In this document: positions 7,883 to 17,900 of the stretch, in pieces
Layout: each line of letters opens with the position of its first letter
Numbering within the stretch: position 1 is the first letter of the stretch
Origin: Nitrospira sp.
GTDB taxonomy: Bacteria > Nitrospirota > Nitrospiria > Nitrospirales > UBA8639
Length of the DNA stretch: 64,000 bases
Reading direction: 5' to 3'
Assembly: GCA_028819435.1 (NCBI GenBank)
Contig: JAPPLK010000106.1
Span: 27,329 to 91,328, forward strand
Translations under genes and position numbers: made by a program
The notes under the pieces: generated by a model
The model's database searches: none
What the model saw: only the letters and a program-made list of their open reading frames with translations
Told to the model about the DNA's origin: nothing

Positions 7883-10732
7883 CAAGCGATGCCCGCCAAA
7901 GGGTTGTCGTCCGACCAGCGACCCGGTAATGGGGCGGTTGATGTACAAATTTCCCACGTCAAACGCTTCACGAGCCCGCTGAATATTCGAGGGGCTTCGG
8001 GAGTAAATCCCGCCGGTCAACGCAAAATCCGATTGCATCGCGACGCGCAGGGCTTCAGGCAACGTGGCGCAACGGAACACGGCGACGACGGGACCGAAAA
8101 TTTCTTCACGCGCCAGTCGATGATGCGGTTGTATTCCGGTCACGATGACCGGCCCCTGGAACCAGCCCTCACTGGTCATCTTTTGGTCCAGCAGGATCGT
8201 TCCTTCCTGTCCGGCGATCTCGACGTATGCCCGAACTTTTTGAAGGGCGCGTTCGTCGATCATCGGTCCCATGTGATGGGCCGGGTTTTCCGGCGGACCG
8301 ACGTGGAGGCTTTGCGCGGCCTGCGTCAACCGTTCGACAAACTCGTCATACACCGGTTCGAGTGCGATGGCACGGGAACAGGCGGAGCATTTTTGTCCCT
8401 GATACCCGGTAAAGGACGACAGGACTCCACTCACGGCTTCATCCATGTCCGCGGTTTCGTCCACGATAACGGCGTTTTTTCCGCCCATTTCCGCAATAGC
8501 GCGCTTCACGTGGGATTGGCCGGGCGACACCTGCGCGGCTTGCCGGATAATCTCAAGCCCGGCTTCCTTGGAGCCCGTGAAAGCGATCACGTCAATCCGG
8601 GGATGGGCGACGAGCACTTTCCCGATTTCAGGTCCGCCCGGGAGAAGGTGCAGGACGTCGTCGGGGAGACCGGCTTCCTTGTAGAGAGCAAACAGGTGAT
8701 ACCCCATCATCGGCGAACGTTCCGAAGGCTTGAACAGAACGGTGTTACCCGTCACCAACGCGGCCGAGACCATCCCCGTCGGAATAGCCAATGAAAAATT
8801 CCATGGAGAAATGACCACAGCCACCCCGCGCGGCAGCCATTCGAGATGATTCAATTCACCCGGTTCGTGCCCGATGAGCTGCGGGCGTTCCAGGCGTTGC
8901 ACCTGGCGGGCGTAGAATTCGAGAAAGTCAATGGCTTCGGCAACGTCGGCATCCGCTTCTCTCCAGGGTTTTCCCGTTTCAAAAATTTCCCACGCGGCCA
9001 ACTCGAACCGGCGTTGCCTCATGAGTTCCGCCACGCCACGGAGATACTCGGCGCGCGTACTGGCCGGCGTGGTACGCCAGGATGCAAACGCTTCATGCGC
9101 GGCCTGAATCACCGGTTCCAATTCAGCAGGGGAATAACAGGGCACGCGGGCAACGACCTCATCCGGCCGGCTGGGATTGATCGAAACCAGTTCGTCTTTC
9201 AATGCCCCGATTGTCGAAGGTACCGTGAAGGCAGGTGACTGCCCGAGTTGCCGGTTAACTTTTTCAATGGCTTGCGTCATGGCAAGCCGCGATGCCTCGC
9301 GTGAAAAATCCGTGTGCGGTTCGTTGTGAAAACGCGAGCCGGCGTCCGGTTGGGAGAGAGAGTCCGCGTGGCTGCCCGTTGCCTCCGGTGGGGCGAGTAA
9401 GACCTCAAGAGGCGTGTCCCGCTTGCGCTGTTGTGAGAGGAAGGATTCGTTGGAGGTGTTTTCCAACAGTCGCCGCACGAGATAGGCCATGCCGGGAAGA
9501 AGTTGCCCGATTGGCGTGTACACTCTCACGCGACGCCCGTATCTGACGATGGCGCGTTGCAACGAATCGGCCATACCGTACAGCGATTGGTATTCACAGG
9601 TCTCCGGTAAGAGTCCTTGGGACTGAGCGACGGCCTCGGCGTGGGCCAAACTTCGCAAATTATGGGTGCCGAAGGCCGGACGGAGCAGCAACGGACAGGC
9701 CAGCACTTTCTTGCTGAGATGTTCAAAGTTGGCATCAGTCTCGGCTTTTCGGCTTAACACGGGGACGGGCCAACCGCGTTGCACGTTTTGAATGGTTTCC
9801 GCGTCCCAGTACGCGCCCTTGACCAAGCGAATGTTGATGGGTGTGCCGCGTTGTCGAACCCAGTCCACGAGACGGTCCAGGGTACCGTCGGCATCCCGAA
9901 GATAGGCCTGGAGGGCAATACCCGCCCATGGGTAATCCCGATACGCGGGTTCGGAAAAAATCCGCATGAAAATCTCGTGGGTCAAATCCTTGAGTTCATA
10001 GTGTTCCATGTCAAAGGTCAAGGATGCCGGCAGTTGCAGCGCCACGTTCAGGATAGGCCGGAGCCGTCCGGCCACACCCTCAAAACTGCCGTCGGGATCA
10101 GCCGGATCCAATTGTGAATACAGGGCGGAAACTTTCACCGACAGGTTCACGCGCGGGATCGCCCCAAGGTGATCACGTTCGAGCAGCGACCGGCCCGGCC
10201 ATGTTTGCGCCTGTTCATGATACTCGCGAAGGGCATCCAAGCACCGGTCTCGGTATTGATCGGCTTCCGCTTCGCTGACAATGGTTTCACCCAACAGGTC
10301 AATGGACGCGCCACGTCCCGATCGCCACAGGTGTTTGAGTGCCGGCATCGCGCTGTGTATGGAGTCCCCGGCGATGAACGTATAGGCCATGCGCGTGAAT
10401 TGCCGTCGCAGCACGAGAGCGCCGACGTGGGCGCCGATCCAGGTGACGGGCAGCTTCTGCAGGGACCACTTGAGGGTTCGGGGAAGAATGGGCGTGTGGC
10501 TGAAGTATTCGGCGAGAAGTCGAGTGAATTGTTCGTCCGTTTTGAGAGTGGGCAGCACGTCCACAAAGCGGAAGAGTTGAACCTTGAAATCCTCATCCTG
10601 CATCCCCCAGTCCATGAGGAGGTCATTCCACCAGCGTTGACTCAGGATGGCCGGGGTGCCGGCTTTACAGTGTTCGGCTAACGTATGCCCGATATGCTGA
10701 ATGGAGGGTTCGAGGATCTCTTCCGCCCGCAT
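7757..10732 (-). CDS. putA: Bifunctional proline dehydrogenase / L-glutamate gamma-semialdehyde dehydrogenase
   Basis: N-terminal PRODH motifs (VSALYSQLDP, IRLVKGAYWDAE); C-terminal ALDH motifs (FTGSKEAGLEI, YQGQKCSACSRAI, QPFGGHRLSG). Confidence 0.93.
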   Translation of the reverse strand: MRAEEILEPSIQHIGHTLAEHCKAGTPAILSQRWWNDLLMDWGMQDEDFKVQLFRFVDVLPTLKTDEQFTRLLAEYFSHTPILPRTLKWSLQKLPVTWIGAHVGALVLRRQFTRMAYTFIAGDSIHSAMPALKHLWRSGRGASIDLLGETIVSEAEADQYRDRCLDALREYHEQAQTWPGRSLLERDHLGAIPRVNLSVKVSALYSQLDPADPDGSFEGVAGRLRPILNVALQLPASLTFDMEHYELKDLTHEIFMRIFSEPAYRDYPWAGIALQAYLRDADGTLDRLVDWVRQRGTPINIRLVKGAYWDAETIQNVQRGWPVPVLSRKAETDANFEHLSKKVLACPLLLRPAFGTHNLRSLAHAEAVAQSQGLLPETCEYQSLYGMADSLQRAIVRYGRRVRVYTPIGQLLPGMAYLVRRLLENTSNESFLSQQRKRDTPLEVLLAPPEATGSHADSLSQPDAGSRFHNEPHTDFSREASRLAMTQAIEKVNRQLGQSPAFTVPSTIGALKDELVSINPSRPDEVVARVPCYSPAELEPVIQAAHEAFASWRTTPASTRAEYLRGVAELMRQRRFELAAWEIFETGKPWREADADVAEAIDFLEFYARQVQRLERPQLIGHEPGELNHLEWLPRGVAVVISPWNFSLAIPTGMVSAALVTGNTVLFKPSERSPMMGYHLFALYKEAGLPDDVLHLLPGGPEIGKVLVAHPRIDVIAFTGSKEAGLEIIRQAAQVSPGQSHVKRAIAEMGGKNAVIVDETADMDEAVSGVLSSFTGYQGQKCSACSRAIALEPVYDEFVERLTQAAQSLHVGPPENPAHHMGPMIDERALQKVRAYVEIAGQEGTILLDQKMTSEGWFQGPVIVTGIQPHHRLAREEIFGPVVAVFRCATLPEALRVAMQSDFALTGGIYSRSPSNIQRAREAFDVGNLYINRPITGSLVGRQPFGGHRLSGVGVKAGGDGYLEQFMVQRLTCENTIRRGFAPAEPDGPVL

Positions 10733-10822
10733 GGCAACCTCCTCCCTTCATTGTACTCCTTTCCCTTGCTTTTTTGTGCAGGTCGGCTTAGCGTAGCGTA
10801 ATCCGACAATGGGCCCCCCTCC

Positions 10823-10917
10823 TGTCATCCCTGACTCGATCGGGGATCCAGTGTCTTTGGTTTTCCAGACAGAGGAAAAAGAAAAGACGCTGGATTCCTG
10901 CTTTCGCAGGAATGACA
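10823..10917. repeat. TGTCATCCC.../...GGAATGACA inverted repeat element
   Basis: tgtcatccctgactcgatcggggatccagtgtc...gacgctggattcctgctttcgcaggaatgaca. Confidence 0.75.
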
Positions 10918-10972
10918 GCTAGACTGTCGGATGAGCGTAGCGTTTCGCTGTGTCGCAACACGGAGGTCGAGT

Positions 10973-11194
10973 ATGGCGAATCAAAGTCAATTCAAGGTCG
11001 AGCTTGATCAAGAAAAAGATGGCCGCTGGATTGGCGAAGTTCCATCTCTTCCCGGTGTCCTGGCTTATGGCGCCACCCGTTCCGAGGCTCAAGCTGCCGT
11101 CCAGGCATTAGCCCTTCGGGTCCTGGCTGACAGACTGGAGCATGGAGAAACCCTGCCTGACACGCTACTCAACGTATCATTCCACGCGGCATGA
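10973..11194 (+). CDS. hicB: HicB-like antitoxin, short form
   Basis: FKVELDQEKDGRWIGEVPSLPGVLAYGATRSEAQAAVQALA; 4-bp overlap with hicA. Confidence 0.8.
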   Translation: MANQSQFKVELDQEKDGRWIGEVPSLPGVLAYGATRSEAQAAVQALALRVLADRLEHGETLPDTLLNVSFHAA

Positions 11195-11403
11195 GCCGCT
11201 GGCCTTCTACGCAAGCTGCTCGTGTTCTCTCTGCATTGCTTCGCATTGGTTGGTCGATTAAGCGAACAAATAGCTCCCACAAGGTCTTGGAACGACAGGG
11301 ATGGACAGACGTTGTTTTTGCCTTCCATGATCGAGTTGAAATCGGCCCCAAGATGCTTGCCCGATTAGCAAAAACAACCGGGTTGAAGCCGGAAGATCTT
11401 TAG
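11191..11403 (+). CDS. hicA: HicA-like mRNA interferase toxin
   Basis: RIGWSIKRTNSSHKVLERQGW with catalytic-type His; GPKMLARLAKTTGL. Confidence 0.78.
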   Translation: MSRWPSTQAARVLSALLRIGWSIKRTNSSHKVLERQGWTDVVFAFHDRVEIGPKMLARLAKTTGLKPEDL

Positions 11404-11490
11404 GTTAACCGAAGCGTCATCCGACAACCCCCGAAAGGTCATTCCTACGCAAGCAGGAATCCAGGGTCTTTTCTTCACAAAGAAAGGGAC

Positions 11491-11707
11491 TTATCCAGAA
11501 TAGTTGACAATGCTGGTTTTCTTTGCAAAACGCCTGGATTGATCGTGGTCTTAGCCCGGCTCATGCGGCCTCTCTGTCGTTGTAGCTGCCACATCTTATG
11601 CGGCTGGAGAGGACGTCAAGAAAAAGAAGCGCCATAAGCCTGCCCTCGGCTTGATCGGGGGATGGCGCGGCTACACATAAGAAGAACCCGTCAACTATTC
11701 TTGATAA
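11491..11707. mobile_element. Candidate non-autonomous element with imperfect terminal inverted repeats
   Basis: Left TTATCCAGAATAGTTGACA; right (rc) TTATCAAGAATAGTTGACG; 17/19 identical. Confidence 0.5.
11582..11674. repeat. REP doublet (REPIN-like), copy A
   Basis: GTAGCTGCCACATCTTATGCGGC ... inverted GTAGCCGCGCCATC[insert]TTATGGCGC. Confidence 0.65.
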
Positions 11708-11765
11708 TTCCCTTTACAAAGGGGATGAACAAGACAACCCAACTGTCCTTGGTTCTCTCTTGTGA

Positions 11766-12866
11766 TCATCTCTCGATTTCCCGGCACGGCTTGATACGGC
11801 GGCCGGTGATGGTGCCGTTGGGTCCCAGGTTGTTGACGAAGGTGCCTGAGAGGAGTTGATCCTTCTCGCCCAGCAGCAGGCTTTCTTCCTGTATGATTCC
11901 TCTTGGGAATTCCCACCTGATGTAAACGGTGTCTCCCCGGACCCGGACTGCGGCCGGCCGGGGATCCATCCGGTGGTATTGCGAGGGGGGAGGGTAGACC
12001 ATGATTGTTTTATGGTCGCCGTGGTTCTGGTGATTATGAATGAGCCATTGCCACGTCCCGCACAGCCGTCGTAGCCCTTGTTCGTTTTTTCGATTGTTGC
12101 TCCACGTTTGAATCGCCTGCCACGTCGTCCATGCCTGTTGTTCGTTTCTGACTTGCAATTGGAAGAGGCCGGCCTTGACGTGCGCCGTGGCTATCGGCAG
12201 AAAGGATTGTCGGAGAAAGAGATTGATGGATGGAGCGGGGTCGTTTTCAAGTGGCTTCTCGTGCCGGCCATCCTGCGCAGGCAGGTGCTCCCAGGAATCC
12301 CGTAGTCGCTTCTGCACGCCTGGGACTCCTTGGGTTTGTGCCAGCGTTAACCAGCTATCGGGAGTGCCGGTCCAGTCCGGGTATTGTTCATGGAGAAACT
12401 GCGTGAAGACGGCGCCGTATGGAGAGGGAGGTTGCGTGGATGGCGCCGGAGGCTGCAATCGGGCGATAGTCTTGACTAAGGCCAAAAGATCGCTAAGATC
12501 CGGTTGGGTCCGCTTGAGCCACTCGATCTGTCGTTGTTGATCGAGAATAGTTTGAATCAGGGGTGTTTTTCCCTGAGCAAGGGCCGTCAGGAGGTCACGT
12601 GTGAGATGCCACGTCGCGAGGTTTGTCACAAAGGGTGACAGGTGCTGCCTCAACTCCTTCGGGAGGGATGGGGGCGTCCGCCCGTGTTGCGGCAGTACTC
12701 CGGATAATTCGAGGGAAGGACCGAACGTTTTCAGGAAAAAAGCCGTGGCGGCTTTATCGGAAGCAACAACCCGAGGATCTTTGTCTTGCAAAAAATCTGC
12801 AAAATCGGCCGCCCAAAGAACGTGCGGCCATGCCAGAAAAACCAGGATAAGAAACGCTTGAGCCAA
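11766..12866 (-). CDS. Hypothetical secreted protein
   Basis: Possible TTG start giving signal peptide LAQAFLILVFLAWPHVLWAADF; start uncertain. Confidence 0.65.
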   Translation of the reverse strand: MAQAFLILVFLAWPHVLWAADFADFLQDKDPRVVASDKAATAFFLKTFGPSLELSGVLPQHGRTPPSLPKELRQHLSPFVTNLATWHLTRDLLTALAQGKTPLIQTILDQQRQIEWLKRTQPDLSDLLALVKTIARLQPPAPSTQPPSPYGAVFTQFLHEQYPDWTGTPDSWLTLAQTQGVPGVQKRLRDSWEHLPAQDGRHEKPLENDPAPSINLFLRQSFLPIATAHVKAGLFQLQVRNEQQAWTTWQAIQTWSNNRKNEQGLRRLCGTWQWLIHNHQNHGDHKTIMVYPPPSQYHRMDPRPAAVRVRGDTVYIRWEFPRGIIQEESLLLGEKDQLLSGTFVNNLGPNGTITGRRIKPCREIER

Positions 12867-12891
12867 GGTGCGCCGTAGCCGCTCTAATGCG

Positions 12892-13707
12892 TTAAACGGG
12901 CAATTGTTTTTTGAGAAAAGCGATGGTGTCGTCCCAAGCTTGCTTGGCCGAGGATTCATTGTAGAGTTCAGGCTGCACCTGATCGCAAAATCCAATGCCC
13001 GTGCCGGGATATTGACGTATTTCTACAGTCTTTCCCGCTTCCTGTGCGACTTTCGTGATTTGTGCGAGTTCTTCGGGCGTCGCGGCATTGTCCGTTTCAG
13101 CCGCATGGTAGAGGAGCGGGCAATACATGTTCTTGATTGAATCCAGCGGGTCGGGAAGTTTTCCATAAAAGGAGACGGCTGCGCGTAGCCGCTTTCGTTT
13201 GAGGGCAAAGAGTAGGGCCAGGGTGCCGCCCAAGCCCAACCCGATCGCGGCATGCGCGTTCCGCACCGTAAACTCCAGGTTCGGGTCTTCGGAGAGATTC
13301 GCATTCAAGAATTCGCATGAGGCATTAATGTCCTGCAAGGCCATTGGGACGTCGATTCTTTCCGCAAGAGCATCGGCCACTTCGGCGTTGGCCGTGACCA
13401 TACCGCCCTGCCGGCCGTACACGTTCGGAAGCATGACCACGTATCCCTCGCAGGCGAGTCGCATGGCCAGGTCTTTCGCGTCCGGGGTCAGCCCCCATTT
13501 GTCATGGAGCAGGAGGATGCAAGGGAATTTTCCTTTTTCCTGGGGCCAGAATTGAAAACCTTGAACCTGGTGTTCTTTGGGGATTTTGGTGGCGGCATAG
13601 GGATCGACCATCTGGTCTTTATGCGTATCGAAAACGCCTTTGCTGGAAAAGCGGACGGCTCGATACCCGATTTGATTCGCAGTAAAAGGTGTGACGTGAT
13701 CCGGCAT
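12892..13707 (-). CDS. Dienelactone hydrolase family protein
   Basis: FPCILLLHDKWGLTPDAKDLAMRLACEGYVVMLPNVY, AAIGLGLGGTLA, PLLYHAAETD. Confidence 0.85.
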   Translation of the reverse strand: MPDHVTPFTANQIGYRAVRFSSKGVFDTHKDQMVDPYAATKIPKEHQVQGFQFWPQEKGKFPCILLLHDKWGLTPDAKDLAMRLACEGYVVMLPNVYGRQGGMVTANAEVADALAERIDVPMALQDINASCEFLNANLSEDPNLEFTVRNAHAAIGLGLGGTLALLFALKRKRLRAAVSFYGKLPDPLDSIKNMYCPLLYHAAETDNAATPEELAQITKVAQEAGKTVEIRQYPGTGIGFCDQVQPELYNESSAKQAWDDTIAFLKKQLPV

Positions 13708-13739
13708 GATAAGAGGTATTGTCGGGTTCTGCTGTAGTC

Positions 13740-13861
13740 CTCTACCTCCCCTCACCCCTCCTTACAAAGGAGGGGAATGTCAGGTGAACGACATCACAGG
13801 GGAAGCTAAGGTATACCCATCTGCTTCCTCCCCTTTGTAAGGGGAGGTCAGGTGGGGTAGA
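13740..13861. repeat. CTCTACC-type element, copy 3
   Basis: ctctacctcccctcacccctccttacaaaggagggg...cctcccctttgtaaggggaggtcaggtggggtaga. Confidence 0.9.
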
Positions 13862-13923
13862 AACTTCTCCGACTATATCGACCGGGTTGAAGTGCTGTCA
13901 ACAAAATCGGGAAACGTCGCGGG

Positions 13924-15105
13924 CTAGGAAGCGTGAAAAGACAATTCGGCGAGTTCGGCGGTTTCGAGCCCGGCGCGGACCATGTCTTGGACCGGGAGCG
14001 CGGCTTCGGCTTGTTGAATGGCGTCGGGCCGGCAGCGCGTATTCGGATGAGGCGGGACGAACAACGTACAGCAATCCTGGTCCGGTTCGATGGAGGTTTC
14101 AAAGGTTCCGATTCGCTCGGCTTCATTCGTGATTTCTATTTTGTCCATCCCGATGAGCGGACGAAGAATGGGCAGGTGTGCCACCTGGCTCACGATTTGG
14201 AGATTTTCTGCGGTTTGGGAAGCCACCTGGCCCAGACTGTCGCCGGTGACCAGGCCCCAACAGTGTTCTTTTTCGGCCAGTTGCCCTGCAATTCTCATCA
14301 TCATCCGCCGGTACAGGACCACGCGAATCGGAGCGGGAGAGCCGAGGACGATTTGTCGTTGAATGTCTCCGAACGGAACGAGATAGAGGCGGGCTGCCAA
14401 TTGATAACGGGTGAGCAGGCAGACGAGGTCGCGGACCTTTTCTTCGGAGGTTCGAGAGAGATAGGGCCGGCCGTGGAAATGCACGAAGACGGCCTTACAG
14501 CCTCGTTTCATCATCCGGTAGGCGGCGACCGGCGAATCGATGCCGCCCGAGATGAGGCACAGCACGTTGCGACTGATGCCCGTGGGGAGCCCTCCCGGCC
14601 CCGGGTATTTGACGAGTGAATAGTACGCGGTGTGATCGACGATTTCCACGACCACGTTGACGTCGGCCCCGTTCAGGCGTACTCGCTTCCCGGTTGCGGC
14701 GCACACGTGGGCGCCGATTTCCCGGTTCAGTTCAACGGAGGTCTTGATAAACCGTTTGTCCGCGCGCTTGGTCGTGACGCGAAAGGTTTCATACGTGATT
14801 GATCGAAGAGCGGTTTCAATAGCCTTGCAGAGCGGCGTGATATCCGGCGCTTTGTAGTCGATCGGCAGGGAATGGGCCAGGGAATAATTCGCCACCCCGA
14901 ACGTATGGCGGATGCGATCCTGTACGTCCGCCCATGAAGATTCGTCCGTGAAGGTGATCCGGATACGGCCGGAGAGGGATTTGATTTCGGTGACGTTCGT
15001 GTTTTTGAGAGCATTGCCAAGGTGCTGAATCAATCGTTGTTCAAAAAATCCCCGGTTGCGGCCCTTGAGCGCCAACTCGTGATAGTGAACCAGGGCATAG
15101 GGCAT
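13924..15105 (-). CDS. thiI: tRNA 4-thiouridine synthase, no rhodanese domain
   Basis: HYHELALKGRNRGFFE, LCLISGGIDSPVAAYRMMKRG, VTGDSLGQVASQT. Confidence 0.94.
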   Translation of the reverse strand: MPYALVHYHELALKGRNRGFFEQRLIQHLGNALKNTNVTEIKSLSGRIRITFTDESSWADVQDRIRHTFGVANYSLAHSLPIDYKAPDITPLCKAIETALRSITYETFRVTTKRADKRFIKTSVELNREIGAHVCAATGKRVRLNGADVNVVVEIVDHTAYYSLVKYPGPGGLPTGISRNVLCLISGGIDSPVAAYRMMKRGCKAVFVHFHGRPYLSRTSEEKVRDLVCLLTRYQLAARLYLVPFGDIQRQIVLGSPAPIRVVLYRRMMMRIAGQLAEKEHCWGLVTGDSLGQVASQTAENLQIVSQVAHLPILRPLIGMDKIEITNEAERIGTFETSIEPDQDCCTLFVPPHPNTRCRPDAIQQAEAALPVQDMVRAGLETAELAELSFHAS

Positions 15106-16022
15106 TACCCTTCAGCCTCCAGAAACCGTTCGGCGTCCATTGCGGCCATGCAGCCGGTACCCGCTGCCGTGATCGCCTGACGATAGTGAGGGTCCTGCAC
15201 GTCGCCGGCGGCGAAAACTCCGGGCACGTTGGTTGCCGTCCCATGCGACGTTTGAATGTACCCGTTGGCATCCGTATCGAGTTGTCCCCTGAAAAGTTGG
15301 GTGTTCGGCGTATGCCCGATGGCCACGAACACGCCCTTGCAATCCAGCGTCGCCGTGTCATGGGTGACGACGTCCCGCAGGCGAAGACCCGTGACCACGT
15401 CGTCACCCATAACTTCTTCCACCATGGCATTCCAGTGGAACGAGATTTTGTCGTTCTTCATGGCCTTGTCCTGCATGATCTTGGACGCGCGAAGTTTGTC
15501 TCGACGATGAACGATGGTCACGTGGGAGGCGAATTTCGTTAAAAACGTGGCTTCTTCCATCGCGCTGTCGCCGCCTCCGATGACGACAATAGGTTGGCCC
15601 CGGAAGAAAAAGCCGTCACAGGTGGCACACGTGGAGACCCCGTGGCCGAGTAGACGGCTTTCCGAATCCAGGCCCAGGAGGTTGGCCGACGCACCGGTGG
15701 ATATAATCAACGACTGCGCCTGTATGGTTTCTTCTTCGTTGATCGTGACGGTAAAAGGCCTGCGGCCCAGGTCGACCTTGGTCACGTCGGCCGTCTGAAA
15801 CGTCGTGCCGAAGCGTTCCGCTTGGGCCCGCATGTCCTGAATCAGTTGCGGTCCCATAATGCCCTGGGGAAACCCGGGAAAATTTTCCACGTCAGTCGTT
15901 AACGTGAGTTGCCCGCCGGCTTGCGAGCCTTCGATCATGAGTGGCGCAAGATTGGCTCGAGCCGTGTATATGGCGGCCGTGAGTCCTGCAGGACCCGATC
16001 CGATAATGACAACGTTGTGCAT
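15105..16022 (-). CDS. trxB: Thioredoxin-disulfide reductase
   Basis: VVIIGSGPAGLTAAIYTARANL, CATCDGFFF, VFAAGDVQDPHYRQ. Confidence 0.96.
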   Translation of the reverse strand: MHNVVIIGSGPAGLTAAIYTARANLAPLMIEGSQAGGQLTLTTDVENFPGFPQGIMGPQLIQDMRAQAERFGTTFQTADVTKVDLGRRPFTVTINEEETIQAQSLIISTGASANLLGLDSESRLLGHGVSTCATCDGFFFRGQPIVVIGGGDSAMEEATFLTKFASHVTIVHRRDKLRASKIMQDKAMKNDKISFHWNAMVEEVMGDDVVTGLRLRDVVTHDTATLDCKGVFVAIGHTPNTQLFRGQLDTDANGYIQTSHGTATNVPGVFAAGDVQDPHYRQAITAAGTGCMAAMDAERFLEAEG

Positions 16023-16083
16023 GTCGTTCTATCCTTCGTGTGAAATGAAAAAATGGTCAGGCGTGACGCGGCTTGCCTGATCG

Positions 16084-16695
16084 CTACGGCATAGCCGCTT
16101 CTTGAAGAAACTCCCGGTAGAGTTGCCGTACCTTTGGCCGGAGCCGGGCAATCGGCAACGTGCCGTCCAGGATATAATCCGCGAAACGACGTTTGGTGCG
16201 CAAGGGCAGTTGCCCTCGAATGCGAGCCAATGCCTCTTTTTTGGTGAGGCCGTCCCGTTGCCGGGCGCGTTGAATTTGTATGGGCTGGTTGGCGGTCACC
16301 ACGATGATCCGGTCCATTCGTTCATGTGCCCGCGCTTCGATCAAGAGCGCCGCATCGTAAATGATCACGGCGTTTGGATGTTGCCTGGCGATGACGTTGG
16401 TTTGCCGGACCTGTTCGCGCGCCACGCGAGGGTGCACGATGCGATTCAGGACCGACAATTTGTGAGGATTCCGGAAGACCAGTTCGGCCAGGACTCCACG
16501 GTCCAGGGTGCGGTCGGCTTGCAGAACGTGGGGACCGAACGTTTTGACGATTTCTTTCCAGGCTATTCTGCCCGGTGCCACGACGGTCCGGGCCAACTGG
16601 TCGGCCTGAATGAGGAACGCGCCGCATTCCAGAAACAGGCCGGCTATCGTTGTTTTTCCGGAAGCGAGTCCCCCTGTCAGACCTACCAATATCAT
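16084..16695 (-). CDS. coaE: Dephospho-CoA kinase
   Basis: MILVGLTGGLASGKTTIAGLF, HPRVAREQVRQ. Confidence 0.93.
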   Translation of the reverse strand: MILVGLTGGLASGKTTIAGLFLECGAFLIQADQLARTVVAPGRIAWKEIVKTFGPHVLQADRTLDRGVLAELVFRNPHKLSVLNRIVHPRVAREQVRQTNVIARQHPNAVIIYDAALLIEARAHERMDRIIVVTANQPIQIQRARQRDGLTKKEALARIRGQLPLRTKRRFADYILDGTLPIARLRPKVRQLYREFLQEAAMP

Positions 16696-16868
16696 CGGAT
16701 CCCCTAGTATAGAAAATTTTTTCGATCTCCGAAAGCCACCTGTCGAGTCGCGCCGTCGGCTTGACCGAGAAAAGGCGCTTCCTGTATGTCCCCTATGCAT
16801 CGAATAAGGAGTCCGTCGCTGGCCATGGAACGAGACGGCACGTGGTCAATAATAAGGAACAGGGTCAA

Positions 16869-17900
16869 ATGCCGGGGTTCTGCATGAAATCCATTATTTC
16901 CGTTGGGGCATTGCTTGTCTTGTTCGGCGCGAACGTCCTGCTTGCTCAAGAGCAGCGTGGGTCCGGTGATGGAACGTCCGGCACAGGATCAACCTGGAAC
17001 GTGGCCCTGGATGGGTCCGGACACTTCACGTCGATTCAAGAGGCCATCGATCAAGCACAAGACGGGGATACCGTCTTCATCAAGGCCGGGCGCTATGCCG
17101 AGGACGTCACGGTCCACAGCAAAGAGGGGCTGAAGGTCATTGGCGAAGGTCCGGAAAAAGTCTTTCTCGCGGGTCTGAAACGGGTCGGTACGCTGCATAT
17201 TGGAAAATGGCCTTATGGGGCCACGAACGTGGAAATTCGCGGATTGACCGTTCAACAACACGGCGGGTTGGGCGTCGGCATTTTCAATGGTTCAGGCGTG
17301 ACCCTCAAGAATCTCAAGGTCAATGGCTTCGTCTTCGGCCAACAAGTTCAAAACGTGCACGTCGAGGATTGCGTGATAGGCGGCAGTGAAACTACGGGCA
17401 TCGCGTTTGCGGATTCTCAGGCCACGTTGATCGACAACCTGATTCACGATAATGACCATGGCGTGTCGGTCGGAGGAACGTCGATCGTACACCTGGAGCG
17501 GAACGTCATTACGCGAAGCTTATTTGAAGCCGTTCTTGTGGCCGATCAAGGTCACGCCACGTTGATTCAGAATACCCTTGTCGGAAATCAGGGCGGGGTC
17601 AAGTTTCAGGACGACGCAACGGGCAGGGTGGCCGGTAATATTATTGACGAAGCCCAAGTGGGCGTCGCGTGGTCAGTCAAGAACGAGGTGGCCGTCGCGC
17701 ATAACGGATTATACCAGGTTACAGTGAAGTATCAGGTCGATGGCCAAACCGCGTCTTCCGAGTCCCAGGCATTTTCGGACGTGTACGTTGCCCCCAAGTT
17801 TGTCGCGCCTGATCGCGGAGATTACCGGTTGCAGGCCGATTCCCCACTGCTGAACGTCGGCGGGTTTCCTTTTCTTGGCGCCTTTGGTCCCGTGCGGTAG
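16869..17900 (+). CDS. Secreted right-handed parallel beta-helix repeat protein
   Basis: Signal peptide; HFTSIQEAIDQAQDGDTVFIKAGRYAEDVTV; repeated beta-helix turns. Confidence 0.85.
   Translation: MPGFCMKSIISVGALLVLFGANVLLAQEQRGSGDGTSGTGSTWNVALDGSGHFTSIQEAIDQAQDGDTVFIKAGRYAEDVTVHSKEGLKVIGEGPEKVFLAGLKRVGTLHIGKWPYGATNVEIRGLTVQQHGGLGVGIFNGSGVTLKNLKVNGFVFGQQVQNVHVEDCVIGGSETTGIAFADSQATLIDNLIHDNDHGVSVGGTSIVHLERNVITRSLFEAVLVADQGHATLIQNTLVGNQGGVKFQDDATGRVAGNIIDEAQVGVAWSVKNEVAVAHNGLYQVTVKYQVDGQTASSESQAFSDVYVAPKFVAPDRGDYRLQADSPLLNVGGFPFLGAFGPVR

Noticed and set aside
7889-8794. 301-aa plus ORF
   Set aside because: Antisense to putA, whose motifs are unambiguous on the minus strand
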